A stretch of DNA of 60,950 bases from Catenulispora pinistramenti (lineage in GTDB: Bacteria; Actinomycetota; Actinomycetes; Streptomycetales; Catenulisporaceae), in the NCBI RefSeq assembly GCF_018274385.1, contig NZ_JAAFYZ010000038.1:1-60950 (forward strand), written 5' to 3'. Below are positions 44,404 to 53,691 of this stretch, in pieces. Under the pieces are notes generated by a model, which did not search any database, was not told the DNA's origin, and worked only from the letters and a program-made list of their open reading frames with translations. Position numbers and translations under genes: made by a program. Numbering within the stretch: position 1 is the stretch's first letter; each line of letters opens with the position of its first letter.

Positions 44404-45267
44404 GTGAGCGCCCCGGCCGTGGAGCTCACCGCGCAGGCCACGGTCGTCCTCGTCGGCGGACACGAGAGCGACCGTGGCGAGGCGCTGCACGCGCTGGCCC
44501 AGGACAGTCCGCTGACTCGGGCCCGCGCCTGCGGTCAGGAGCTCGAAGAAGCTGTCCGCGCCGCACTCATCACCTCTGAGCTGCCGGTCTGCGTCGTGCC
44601 GATGACGCTGGGCCGCGACCCCGAGCTGGTCGCGGACACCGCCAGGACGCTGGCGTGGGTGGCCCGAACCACAGGGCCCCCGCGCATCGCGCTGGCTGAG
44701 CCCTTCGGGACCGCGGAGCATCTCATCGGATGGCTTCGGGCCGCGGCGGGCCGGGCCGCCGTCGGCGCCGCCGGGGCCGCCGGGGCCGCCGGGGCCGACC
44801 CGGCCGACGTCGCGATTCTGGTGACCGCGAACCCCGCGAACCCCTTCGACGACGCCGAACTGTTCCGGATCGCGCGCCTGGTCCAGGTGCAAGGGCGGGC
44901 ACCGTGGGTGGACGTCGCGTTCCACGGGGGCGATCCAGACGTCCAGACCGGCGTCGATCGTTGCCGGCGACTCGGCGCGCGCCGGGTCGCCTTGGTGCCC
45001 GCCGGGTTCGCTCCGGCGGGCGGGACCGAGGTGGCGGCGGCCGAGGCGGCCGGAGCGGTCGACGCCGGTCCGCTCCTGGCACCGTCCGCGATCTCCGGCG
45101 TGCTCGCCGCGCGGATCCAGGCCGCCGTGGACCGGCTGCGAGCCGGTGACGACGGGATCGCCGCGGGACTGGACGCGGAGCACGGTCACGGCCACACCCA
45201 CTCCCATACCGACGGACCGGCCGCCCACGGCCATACCCACAGCCACAGCCACGCATCAGGACACTGA
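44404..45267 (+). CDS. CbiX/SirB-like chelatase-family protein with His-rich tail, in the urease operon
   Basis: A 287-residue protein with two chelatase-like halves. The first has [20 protein letters not shown] then [20 protein letters not shown], and the second [20 protein letters not shown] with [15 protein letters not shown]. The first active-site His of CbiX enzymes is recognisable in GGHES, but the second is replaced by GRD and the repeat half lacks both, so tetrapyrrole chelation is doubtful. An Ala/Gly linker separates the halves. Residues 259-287 hold 11 histidines (HGHGHTHSH ... HGHTHSHSH), resembling UreE or HypB nickel-binding tails. With ureE absent from the operon, nickel storage or delivery to UreG/UreF/UreD is the best inference. 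The GTG start is 2 bases after ureA. Confidence 0.82.
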   Translation: MSAPAVELTAQATVVLVGGHESDRGEALHALAQDSPLTRARACGQELEEAVRAALITSELPVCVVPMTLGRDPELVADTARTLAWVARTTGPPRIALAEPFGTAEHLIGWLRAAAGRAAVGAAGAAGAAGADPADVAILVTANPANPFDDAELFRIARLVQVQGRAPWVDVAFHGGDPDVQTGVDRCRRLGARRVALVPAGFAPAGGTEVAAAEAAGAVDAGPLLAPSAISGVLAARIQAAVDRLRAGDDGIAAGLDAEHGHGHTHSHTDGPAAHGHTHSHSHASGH

Positions 45268-45295
45268 CCACCGACCGCAGGAAGGGACGAGCACG

Positions 45296-45694
45296 ATGTC
45301 AGGTGACTCAAGATACATCTACGGCGACGAGCCGGTGGAGATCAACGCGGGCCGCAGGAAGGCCTCGCTCACCGTCCACAACACCGGCGACCGGGCCGTC
45401 CAGGTCGGTTCGCACTACCACTTCTTCGAAGCCAACCGCGCCCTGGACTTCGATCGCGACCAGGCCTTCGGCATGCACCTGGACCTGCCGGCCGGCACCG
45501 CCGTCCGCTTCGAGCCCGGCGACACCAAGGAGGTGGCGCTCACCGAATACAGCGGTCACAAGCGGCTGGTGGGCTTCAGCGGTCTGACCGACGGCGGCGT
45601 CAACTCCACCGACACCCGTGGCAAGGCGTTCCGCAACGCCGTCGAGCGCGGCTTCCGCGGCGCGCGGCTGGAAGACCAGGAAGGTGAGCGCTGA
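45296..45694 (+). CDS. ureB: Urease subunit beta
   Basis: A 132-residue beta subunit. [40 protein letters not shown] and [19 protein letters not shown] match the family throughout. The start at 45296 follows GAAGGGACGAG. Its stop overlaps the ureC start by one base (TGATG), giving coupled translation. It packs with UreA and UreC in the urease trimer. Confidence 0.96.
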   Translation: MSGDSRYIYGDEPVEINAGRRKASLTVHNTGDRAVQVGSHYHFFEANRALDFDRDQAFGMHLDLPAGTAVRFEPGDTKEVALTEYSGHKRLVGFSGLTDGGVNSTDTRGKAFRNAVERGFRGARLEDQEGER

Positions 45695-47418
45695 TGGCCA
45701 CGCTGCCCCGCAAGCAGTACACGGACCTGTTCGGTCCGACCGTCGGAGACCGCTTCCACCTGGCCGACACGAACCTGGTCGTCGAGGTGGAGAAGGACTA
45801 CAACGTCGGCCACTACGGGGATGAGGCCGTCTACGGCGGCGGGAAGAGCATCCGCGACGGGATGGCCCAGGATCCGCTGGCCACCGCCGCCAACGGCGCG
45901 CTCGACACGGTGATCACGAACGTGGTCGTGATGGACCCGATCCTGGGCGTCGTCAAGGGCGACATCGGGATCAAGGACGGCTTCATCGCCGGGATCGGCA
46001 AATCCGGGAACCCGCACACCCAAAGCGGTGTGGACCCGGCTCTGGTGATCGGCCCGGGCACCGAGGTGATCTCCGGCGAGCACCTGATCGCCACCGCCGG
46101 CGGCATCGACTCCCACATCCACTTCATCTCCCCGCAGCAGGCCGAGGCCGGCCTGTCCAACGGCATCACGACCCTGATCGGCGGCGGTACCGGCCCCTCG
46201 GACGGCACCAACGGCACCACCTGCACGCCGGGGCCGTACAACATCGGCTGGATGTACCAGGCCGTCGAGGGCCTGCCGGTGAACGTCGGGCTGCTCGGCA
46301 AGGGCAACGGCTCGCTGCCGTTCTCGTTGCGCGAGCAGGTCGAGGCCGGGGTGTGCGGGCTGAAGGTGCACGAGGACTGGGGCACCACCCCGGCCGCGCT
46401 GTCGTGCGCGCTGGACGTCGCCGACGAGTACGACGTCCAGGTGGCGGTGCACACCGACACGCTGAACGAATCAGGGTTCTTCGAGGACACCCGCTCGGCG
46501 ATCGACGGCCGCACCATCCACACCTTCCACACCGAGGGCGCCGGCGGCGGCCACGCCCCGGACATCATGCGGGTGGCCGGCGAGCCGAACGTGCTGCCGT
46601 CCTCCACCAACCCGACGCTGCCGTACACCGCCAACTCCGTGGACGAGCTGCTGGACATGGTGATGGTCTGCCACCACCTGTCCCGCGACATCCCCGAGGA
46701 CGTCTCCTTCGCCGACTCCCGGGTGCGCGCCGAGACCATCGCCGCCGAGACGGTCCTGCACGACGAAGGCGTCATCTCGATCTTCTCCTCGGACTCCCAG
46801 GCGATGGGCCGGGTCGGGGAATCCTGGACCCGCGCGTTCCAGACCGCGCACCACTGCAAGGACAAGCGCGGCAAGCTCGACGGCGACAGCGAACGCAACG
46901 ACAATCACCGGGTCCTGCGTTACCTGGCGAAGATCACCATCAACCCCGCCATCGCGACCGGTACCGCGCAGCACATCGGCTCGCTGGAGACCGGGAAGCT
47001 GGCCGACATCGTGCTGTGGCCGATCACCTCCTTCGCGGCCAAGCCCAAGATGGTCATCAAGGGCGGCGCCATCAACTGGGCGCTGATGGGCGACCCCAAC
47101 GCCTCGCTGCCGACGCCGCAGCCGGTCTACTACCGGCCGATGTTCGGCGCCTTCGGCAAGGCCAGGCAGGCCACCCGTGTCTCGTTCATGTCCAAGGCCG
47201 CGATCGAGCTCGGCGTGCCGCAGCGGCTCGGCCTGGACAGCAAGGTGCTGGCGGTCCAGAACTGCCGCTCGGTCGGCAAACAGCACATGGTCCGCAACGA
47301 CGCGCTGCCGAAGATCGTGGTCGACCCGGAGAACTACAAGGTCACGCTCGACGGGGTGCCCGCCACCATCGAGCCGGCCCGTGAGCTGCCGCTGAACCAG
47401 CTGTTCTTCCTGGCCTGA
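45694..47418 (+). CDS. ureC: Urease subunit alpha (catalytic)
   Basis: A 574-residue catalytic subunit that hydrolyses urea to ammonia and carbamate with two nickel ions. Visible active-site elements: GGIDSHIHF (His 141 and 143), GLKVHEDWG (carbamylated Lys 224, His 226), [12 protein letters not shown], the mobile-flap MVMVCHHLS, and SSDSQAMGR with the Ni-binding Asp. The C-terminus ends in LFFLA. All key residues are present, so an active enzyme is expected provided nickel is inserted by UreF/UreG/UreD. Confidence 0.98.
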   Translation: MATLPRKQYTDLFGPTVGDRFHLADTNLVVEVEKDYNVGHYGDEAVYGGGKSIRDGMAQDPLATAANGALDTVITNVVVMDPILGVVKGDIGIKDGFIAGIGKSGNPHTQSGVDPALVIGPGTEVISGEHLIATAGGIDSHIHFISPQQAEAGLSNGITTLIGGGTGPSDGTNGTTCTPGPYNIGWMYQAVEGLPVNVGLLGKGNGSLPFSLREQVEAGVCGLKVHEDWGTTPAALSCALDVADEYDVQVAVHTDTLNESGFFEDTRSAIDGRTIHTFHTEGAGGGHAPDIMRVAGEPNVLPSSTNPTLPYTANSVDELLDMVMVCHHLSRDIPEDVSFADSRVRAETIAAETVLHDEGVISIFSSDSQAMGRVGESWTRAFQTAHHCKDKRGKLDGDSERNDNHRVLRYLAKITINPAIATGTAQHIGSLETGKLADIVLWPITSFAAKPKMVIKGGAINWALMGDPNASLPTPQPVYYRPMFGAFGKARQATRVSFMSKAAIELGVPQRLGLDSKVLAVQNCRSVGKQHMVRNDALPKIVVDPENYKVTLDGVPATIEPARELPLNQLFFLA

Positions 47419-47423
47419 GCCCG

Positions 47424-48137
47424 ATGGTCACGACGACGGCGACAACGCGGGCCGGCCTGGACGCGTTGCTGGTGAGCCTCCAGCTCACGGACTCGGCGTT
47501 CCCGAGCGGCTTCTACACGCTCTCGCACGGGCTCGAGGGCTACGCGCAGGCCAAGGCCGTGACGGCGGAATCGCTGCCGGCGCTGCTGGCCGATCTGCTG
47601 CGGCACTCGGTCGGCCCGGCCGACGCCACCGCTTTGGCGGTGGCGCATCGGGCTGTCCGCGGCGGTGACTGGGACCTCGTCATGGACGCCGACCGGCGGC
47701 TGCACGCGACCAAGCTGAACCGGGAGCTGCGGCAGGCCTCGACGCGCACCGGACGGCAGCTGCTGGACCTGGCCGGGGAAGTCCTCGACGGTGCCGGCAT
47801 CAGCCGGTACGCCGAACTGGTCGCCGCCAAACGCACGCCGGGTTCGCAGGCCGTCGCGCTCGGCGTCGCCTACGCGGCGGCCGCAGTCCCCGTCGAGCAG
47901 GCGGTGACCGGCGATCTGTTCGCCTTCTCGTCGAGTTTCGCCGGCGCGGCGCTGCGCCTGCGGCTGACCGACTTCCGCAAGGCGCAGGTCCTGCTGCGCG
48001 CCATGGCGCCGGTCATCGCGGAGGTCGCCGGAGCCGCGCTCGGCCGCGACCCGGCCGACATCGGCGGCTGTGTCCCGGTCGCCGACGTCATGTCCGGACG
48101 CCACGAACGAGCCCCGGCCCGGCTGTTCGCCAGCTGA
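47424..48137 (+). CDS. ureF: Urease accessory protein UreF
   Basis: A 237-residue accessory protein with LQLTDSAFPSGFYTLSHGLE near residue 22, the family signature, and a helical body ending in RHERAPARLFAS. It bridges UreD and UreG on apo-urease and acts as a GTPase-gating factor. It begins 5 bases after ureC. The tail is typical for actinobacterial UreF. Confidence 0.94.
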   Translation: MVTTTATTRAGLDALLVSLQLTDSAFPSGFYTLSHGLEGYAQAKAVTAESLPALLADLLRHSVGPADATALAVAHRAVRGGDWDLVMDADRRLHATKLNRELRQASTRTGRQLLDLAGEVLDGAGISRYAELVAAKRTPGSQAVALGVAYAAAAVPVEQAVTGDLFAFSSSFAGAALRLRLTDFRKAQVLLRAMAPVIAEVAGAALGRDPADIGGCVPVADVMSGRHERAPARLFAS

Positions 48138-48183
48138 GCAGCACCCGGCCACCCATCGCAACCAGCAAGGAAAGGCAATCCCC

Positions 48184-48804
48184 ATGGCGGACAGCGTTCT
48201 GCGGGTCGGCATCGGCGGCCCGGTCGGCTCCGGCAAGACAGCCCTCATCGAGGCCCTGGTGCCGATGCTCATCGGCGGCGGGCACCGGCCCGCGGTCATC
48301 ACCAACGACATCTACACCCAAGAGGACGCCGCACACGTCCGCCGGACGCTGGCCGGCGTTCTGGACCCCGAACGGGTCGTCGGTGTGGAGACCGGCGCGT
48401 GCCCGCACACGGCGGTGCGCGACGACCCGACCATGAACCTGGCCGCCGGCGCCGAGATGCTGGACCGCTTCCCCGACGTCGACACCCTGCTGTTCGAGTC
48501 CGGCGGCGACAACCTGACCCTGACGTTCAGCCCGGCCCTGGTCGACATGTTCCTGTTCGTCCTGGACACCGCCGAGGGCGAGAAGATGCCGCGCAAGGGC
48601 GGACCCGGCATCACCGAGTCCGACCTGCTGGTCATCAACAAGGTCGACATCGCGCAGTACGTACGGACCGACCTGGCCGTGATGGAGTCCGACGCCTACC
48701 GGGTCCGCGACGGCCGACCGGTCGCGCTCACCAACTGCCTGACCGGACAGGGCCTGGAGGCCGTCGCCGACTTCCTCGACAGCTTCCGCAAGGTCCCGGC
48801 ATGA
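48184..48804 (+). CDS. ureG: Urease accessory GTPase UreG
   Basis: A 206-residue SIMIBI GTPase. It has P-loop GIGGPVGSGKTALIEAL, ITNDIYTQEDA, the nickel-binding Cys-Pro-His in ETGACPHTAVRDD, ESGGDNLTLTF and guanine-binding NKVD. It carries nickel to urease in a GTP-dependent manner. The N-terminus lacks a His-rich stretch, so nickel storage must come from another protein. Its stop overlaps the ureD start by 4 bases. Confidence 0.97.
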   Translation: MADSVLRVGIGGPVGSGKTALIEALVPMLIGGGHRPAVITNDIYTQEDAAHVRRTLAGVLDPERVVGVETGACPHTAVRDDPTMNLAAGAEMLDRFPDVDTLLFESGGDNLTLTFSPALVDMFLFVLDTAEGEKMPRKGGPGITESDLLVINKVDIAQYVRTDLAVMESDAYRVRDGRPVALTNCLTGQGLEAVADFLDSFRKVPA

Positions 48805-49793
48805 CGGCGACCGCCGAAGCCGGACCGGAGGCGGCACCGATGCCTCAGCCTCAGCCGCCGTCCGTCGAACGCCGACTCCGCCCCGAGCACTACGAACCGG
48901 CGCGGGTACCGCCGGAGGTGCTCCGCCACGCCGGCCGCCCGGACACCCTGGCGGTCGGAAGCCCGGGCAAGGTCGGCGTCCTGGAACTCGGCTTCCAGCG
49001 GATCGGCGGACGCTCCGAGTTGGTCACGCACTACCAGAAGTCGCCGCTGCAGATCATGAGGCCGCTGTACATCGACCCGGCCCGCCCGGACCTCGCGTTC
49101 GTCTACCTGATGTCGACCGGCGGCGGGGTCCTGCAAGCGGACCGGCTGCGCACCGACCTGGACTGCGGCGCGGACACCGCCGTCCACTTCACCACCCAGG
49201 CCGCGACCAAGGTCCACCGCATGGACTTCGACTACGCCACGCAGATCGTCAACCTGCGGGCCGGACCGAACTCCTACGTCGAATACCTGCCCGAGGCGAT
49301 CATCCCGTTCGGCGGATCCCGCTTCTATCAGCACACGGTGATCACCGCCGATCCGTCCGCGACGGTCCTGGCCGGCGAGACCGTCCTGGCCGGACGGCTC
49401 GCCCGGGGCGAGCGCCACGGCTACGACGCCTTCGCCTCAGACCTCGAATTCCGCCGCCCGGACGGTGAACTCCTCGCTCTGGACACCGTCCGCCTGGAGC
49501 CCGCCGGGCTCGGCGTGACCGGGCCCGCGGTGCTCGGCGGGCACGACATCATGGCGACGCTCTTCGTCGTCACCGCGGTCGCGGACGCCGCGGCGGTCGC
49601 CGACACCCTGCACGATGCCCTGGCTGATGCGGATGTCCGGTACGGCGTCAGCGTCCTGCCCGGCGACTGCGGCGCCTGGGTGCGGATTCTCGGCGACCTC
49701 TCCCCGGCCGTCAACGAAGCGACGCGCCGGGCCTGGGACGCGGTGCGCCAGCTGGTGATCGGTGCCCCCGCGCCGGACCTCCGGAAATCGTAG
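48801..49793 (+). CDS. ureD: Urease accessory protein UreD
   Basis: A 330-residue beta-rich accessory protein (UreD/UreH). STGGGVLQADRLRTDLDCG, TTQAATKVHRMD, YLPEAIIPFGGSRFYQ and GYDAFASDLEFRRPDG match the family. It provides the tunnel and docking surface for nickel transfer to apo-urease. The N-terminal 40 residues are Pro/Glu-rich and longer than usual. It is translationally coupled to ureG and followed by two amt genes. Confidence 0.94.
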   Translation: MTATAEAGPEAAPMPQPQPPSVERRLRPEHYEPARVPPEVLRHAGRPDTLAVGSPGKVGVLELGFQRIGGRSELVTHYQKSPLQIMRPLYIDPARPDLAFVYLMSTGGGVLQADRLRTDLDCGADTAVHFTTQAATKVHRMDFDYATQIVNLRAGPNSYVEYLPEAIIPFGGSRFYQHTVITADPSATVLAGETVLAGRLARGERHGYDAFASDLEFRRPDGELLALDTVRLEPAGLGVTGPAVLGGHDIMATLFVVTAVADAAAVADTLHDALADADVRYGVSVLPGDCGAWVRILGDLSPAVNEATRRAWDAVRQLVIGAPAPDLRKS

Positions 49794-49820
49794 ACCCGAG
49801 CAGAGAGAAGCAGCCCTGAC

Positions 49821-51185
49821 ATGCCGCGCGCCTTCGATTCGGGAGACACCGCCTGGCTGCTGGCCAGCACCGCGATGGTCCTGCTGATGACCCCGGGCCT
49901 GGCCTTCTTCTACGGCGGGATGGTCCAGACCAAGCACGTCCTGGTGATGATCAAGATGAGCTTCGCCTGTCTGGCGGTCGTCACGGTGCTGTGGCTGGCG
50001 GTCGGCTACACACTCGCCTTCGGCACCGACGTCGGCGGCGTCGGCCTGATCGGCAACCTGGACCACGCCTTCCTGCGCGGCATCGGCCTGACCACCCTGC
50101 ACGGCAGCGTCCCCACGATCCTCTTCTCCTGCTTCCAGATGTCGTTCGCGATCATCACCGTCGCGCTGATCAGCGGGTCCATCGCCGGGCGGGCGACGAT
50201 GCGCGGCTGGCTGTGGTTCGCGGTGATCTGGGCCCTGCTGGTCTACGTGCCGCTGGCGCACTGGGTGTTCGCCCCGGACGGCTGGGTCACCGGACACCTG
50301 GGCGCGCTGGACTTCGCCGGCGGCCTGCCGGTGGAACTCAACTCCGGTGCGGCCGGCCTGGCCGTGGCCATCACGCTGCGCAGGCGCAAGGACTTCGAGC
50401 GCCGGCAGGTGCGGCCGAACAACCTGCCGCTGGTCGTCATCGGCTTGGCCCTGCTGTGGTTCGGCTGGTTCGGGTTCAACTCCGGCTCGGCCCTGCAAAC
50501 GGCCGGCGTCGCCCCGGTCGCGTTCCTGAACACCCAGCTGGCGGCGGCCGGGGCGATGATCGGCTGGCCGCTGATCGAGCGGTGGCGCCTGGGCCGGGTG
50601 GAGATGCTCGGCGTCGCCTCGGCCGCCGTCGCCGGGATGGTGGCGATCACGCCGTCCTGCGGGGAAGTGGACCCGGTCGGAGCGCTGGTCATCGGCTTCG
50701 CCGCCGGCGTCGTGTGCTGCTTCGCCGTCAACATGAAGTACAAGATCCACGTCGACGACACCCTGGACGTGGTGGGCGTGCACGGCTGGGGCGGCATCGT
50801 CGGCGTCCTGTCCATCGGCGTGTTCGCCACCACGCAGGTCAGCGGCAAGAAGGGGCTCTTCTACGGCGGCGGCCTGGACCTGCTGTGGCGGCAGGCCGTG
50901 GCCGTCCTGGCCTGCGGGGCCTTCTCGTTCCTCGCGACCTGGCTGATCGCGCAGGCCGTCGACCGGACGATCGGGTTCCGGACCCGCGAGATCTACCAGG
51001 ACGTCCCCGGCCAGGACGCGGAGATCGCCTACGACACCGAGACCCTCGACCAGATCCGCCGGCGCCTGGGCCCGCCGGAACCGGCACCGGCCCGGGCCGG
51101 GACCGGGACCGGTTCGGCGGCCGGCGACGCCGAACTGCTCGAACAGGTCGTCAAGGTCCTGGACCAGCGGGAGCTGGAGAAGTGA
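49821..51185 (+). CDS. amt: Ammonium transporter, Amt family (copy 1)
   Basis: A 454-residue membrane protein with 11 expected helices. LAFFYGGMVQTKHVLVMIKM near residue 27 and DDTLDVVGVHGWGG (second pore His) are typical. The first pore His (E. coli AmtB His168) is replaced by Glu 172 in LPVELNSGAAGL, as in some fungal Mep proteins. The last 50 residues form an extended soluble tail. It sits 27 bp after ureD, so it probably handles ammonium made by or lost from urease. Confidence 0.93.
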   Translation: MPRAFDSGDTAWLLASTAMVLLMTPGLAFFYGGMVQTKHVLVMIKMSFACLAVVTVLWLAVGYTLAFGTDVGGVGLIGNLDHAFLRGIGLTTLHGSVPTILFSCFQMSFAIITVALISGSIAGRATMRGWLWFAVIWALLVYVPLAHWVFAPDGWVTGHLGALDFAGGLPVELNSGAAGLAVAITLRRRKDFERRQVRPNNLPLVVIGLALLWFGWFGFNSGSALQTAGVAPVAFLNTQLAAAGAMIGWPLIERWRLGRVEMLGVASAAVAGMVAITPSCGEVDPVGALVIGFAAGVVCCFAVNMKYKIHVDDTLDVVGVHGWGGIVGVLSIGVFATTQVSGKKGLFYGGGLDLLWRQAVAVLACGAFSFLATWLIAQAVDRTIGFRTREIYQDVPGQDAEIAYDTETLDQIRRRLGPPEPAPARAGTGTGSAAGDAELLEQVVKVLDQRELEK

Positions 51186-51228
51186 CCCACGAAGCGAAGC
51201 ACAAGGACGAGGATGAGGGTGCCAGCTC

Positions 51229-52566
51229 ATGACCAGTGACTTCGGAACCGGGAACACCGCGTGGCTGATGGTCGCCACCGCCATGGTGCTGCTGATGGCG
51301 CCCGGTCTGGCGTTCTTCTACGGCGGCATGGTCAAGACCGGCCAGGTCATCGCGATGCTCAAGATGTGCTTCGGGTGCGTCGCGTTCGTCACGGTCATCT
51401 GGTTCGCGATCGGCTACAGCCTGGCCTTCGGCCCCGACGTCGGCGGCGCGGGGGTGATCGGGGACCTCAGCCACTCCTTCATGATCGGCATCGGCCTGAC
51501 CACCAGGACCGGATCGGTCCCGACCATCTTGTTCGCCCTCTTCCACATGATGTTCGCGATCGTCACCGTCGCCCTGATCAGCGGATCGGTCGCCGGCCGC
51601 GCGACGATGCGCGGCTGGATGGTCTTCGTCTGCTTCTGGACCCTGCTCGTCTACGTCCCGATGGCGCACTGGGTGTTCGACCCCGACGGCTGGATCCACA
51701 AACAGGTCGGAGCGGTCGACTTCTCCGGCGGCACCGTCGTGGAACTCGGCTCCGGCGCCGCCGGACTCGCCCTGGCCGCGGTCGCGGGCAAGCGGGAGGA
51801 CTTCGAACGACAGCCCATCCGCCCGCACAACCTCCCGCTGGTCGTCATCGGGCTGTCGCTGCTGTGGTTCGGCTGGTTCGGCTTCAACACCGGCTCCTCG
51901 CTGGAGGTCCCCGGCGGGGCGGCGATGGCCCTGGTCAACACCCAGATGGCGGCGGGCGCGGCGATGATCGGCTGGGCGGTCACCAGTTGGTGGCGCAAGC
52001 GCGAGGTCGGCCTGCTGGACATGTGCATGGGTGCGGTGACCGGCATGGTCGCGATGACCCCGGCGGCCGGCGACGTGACCCCGACCTGGGCCGTCATCAT
52101 CGGCTTCCTGACCGGCCTGACCTGCGCCGTCGCCGTCAGCTGGAAGTACCGCCTGGGTGTGGACGACACCCTGGACGTGGTCGGCATCCACGGCTGGGGC
52201 GGGCTGTTCGGCATGGTGATGCTCGGACTGGCCGGCACCGGCGTGCTGTCCGGACACAAGGGCCTGTTCTCCGGCGGCGGCTGGTCCCTGGTCGGACGGC
52301 AGCTGACCGCCGTCGTCGCCATCGGCCTGTTCTCCTTCGTCATGACCTCGCTCATCGGGAAGGTCGTCGACCTGACCGTCGGGCTGCGCCTGCCCGGCGG
52401 CACGATCGACGAGGAACAGGCCTACGAGGGCGACGTGTCCGAGCAACTGGCCGGGCTGGCCGACTCGATCCGCGGGACCGGCGAGGAACCGACCGAAGCC
52501 GGCGCGGTGCTGGCCAGGCTTCGAGAAGTCATCGCCCACGGCTCGAAACCGTCCTCGGGGACGTAG
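51229..52566 (+). CDS. amt: Ammonium transporter, Amt family (copy 2)
   Basis: A 445-residue Amt paralogue similar to copy 1 throughout (LAFFYGGMVKTGQVIAMLKM, HWVFDPDGWIHKQVGAVDFS, DDTLDVVGIHGWGG). It shares the Glu 172 substitution for the first twin histidine (TVVELGSGAAGL). The C-terminal tail is acidic and differs from copy 1. The two genes lie 43 bp apart and look like a tandem duplication with diverged tails, perhaps for different regulation or heterotrimer formation. Confidence 0.93.
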   Translation: MTSDFGTGNTAWLMVATAMVLLMAPGLAFFYGGMVKTGQVIAMLKMCFGCVAFVTVIWFAIGYSLAFGPDVGGAGVIGDLSHSFMIGIGLTTRTGSVPTILFALFHMMFAIVTVALISGSVAGRATMRGWMVFVCFWTLLVYVPMAHWVFDPDGWIHKQVGAVDFSGGTVVELGSGAAGLALAAVAGKREDFERQPIRPHNLPLVVIGLSLLWFGWFGFNTGSSLEVPGGAAMALVNTQMAAGAAMIGWAVTSWWRKREVGLLDMCMGAVTGMVAMTPAAGDVTPTWAVIIGFLTGLTCAVAVSWKYRLGVDDTLDVVGIHGWGGLFGMVMLGLAGTGVLSGHKGLFSGGGWSLVGRQLTAVVAIGLFSFVMTSLIGKVVDLTVGLRLPGGTIDEEQAYEGDVSEQLAGLADSIRGTGEEPTEAGAVLARLREVIAHGSKPSSGT

Positions 52567-52608
52567 GCGGCCCCGCTCGATCCGTTCACCGCCGACGCCG
52601 CGGGACGA

Positions 52609-53577
52609 TCAGCGGATCTGCAGGACCACCTTGCCCGCGGCGGCGCGTTCGGCCAGTTCCAGGACGGCCGCCGAGGCGCTGTCCAGGTCGTGGATCGACC
52701 CCAGAACCGGATCGAGCGAGCCGTCCGCGAGCAGCGGGAGGAGTTCGTCCCACTGCTCGCGCGGGTATTCCGGTCGCGCCATCCAGTACGCGCCCCAGCC
52801 GACGCCGACGACGCTGATGTTGTTCAGCAGCAGCCGGTTGACCTTGACGGTGGGGATCTCGCCGCCGGTGAAGCCGATGACGAGCAGGCGCCCCTCGACG
52901 GCGAGGCTGCGCAGCGAGTCGGTGAAACGCTCGCCGCCGACCGGGTCCACGACGACGTCGACGCCGCGGCCGCCGGTGAGGTCGGCCACCGCCGCGCGGA
53001 ACCCGTCGGCCGGAACGGTGTGGTGGGCTCCGGCCCGGCGGGCCGCCTCCGCCTTGGCCTCGGTCGACACCACGGCGATCACCCGCGCCCCGAGCGCGCG
53101 GGCCAGTTGTACGGCGGCGGTTCCGACGCCGCCGGCCGCTCCATGGACGAGCACTGATTCACCGGCTCGCAACCCGCCCCGGCGGACCAGAGCGAAATGC
53201 ACGGTGAGGTAGTTCATCGCGAGCCCGGCCCCGGCCGTGAACGACAGGTTCTCCGGCAGCGGGAAGACGAACCCGGGATCGACGGCGACCTGTTCGGCGA
53301 AGCCGCCGAAGCCGGGAAAGGCGGCGACCCGGTCGCCTTCGCCGAAGCCGGATCCCGCCGGCGCGCGGCGGACGACCCCGGCCACCTCGCAGCCCAGCGT
53401 GAACGGCGGCTCGGGCTTGATCTGATACTCGCCTCGGGTCAGGAGCACGTCCGGGAAGGTGACCCCGGCCGCGTGCACGTCGATGAGGACTTCGGTGTCG
53501 TTCGGCCGGGGATCGTCGACCTCGGCGATGACGATCGAGCCGGGGCCGTCGAGCCGGGTGACCTGTGCAGCGCGCAT
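52609..53577 (-). CDS. Quinone oxidoreductase-like MDR protein
   Basis: A 322-residue zinc-independent MDR. The N-terminal GroES-like part reads MRAAQVTRLDGPGSIVIAEV, PPFTLGCEVAGVV; the Rossmann motif is VHGAAGGVGTAAVQLARALG near residue 145. The start at 53577 is chosen over 53646 because the alignable family sequence begins there. It converges on the amt genes with a 42-bp gap. NADPH-dependent reduction of quinones or enoyl compounds is the family role. Confidence 0.9.
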   Translation of the reverse strand: MRAAQVTRLDGPGSIVIAEVDDPRPNDTEVLIDVHAAGVTFPDVLLTRGEYQIKPEPPFTLGCEVAGVVRRAPAGSGFGEGDRVAAFPGFGGFAEQVAVDPGFVFPLPENLSFTAGAGLAMNYLTVHFALVRRGGLRAGESVLVHGAAGGVGTAAVQLARALGARVIAVVSTEAKAEAARRAGAHHTVPADGFRAAVADLTGGRGVDVVVDPVGGERFTDSLRSLAVEGRLLVIGFTGGEIPTVKVNRLLLNNISVVGVGWGAYWMARPEYPREQWDELLPLLADGSLDPVLGSIHDLDSASAAVLELAERAAAGKVVLQIR

Positions 53578-53691
53578 ACTTCGGATCCGTCCTGTCGGTA
53601 GGTGGGCGTCAAGCGGCATTGAGGACCGCACGGCACCGGTGTTCAAGGTAGGCCACGGCGAGCCACAAGTCCTTGCACGCCGGGGTCCGGC

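Noticed and set aside
44404-45267. Annotation of the CbiX-like gene as a cobalamin or sirohaem enzyme
   Set aside because: It has only one of the usual active-site His residues, carries a UreE-like His tail and lies between ureA and ureB, with no cobalamin gene nearby.
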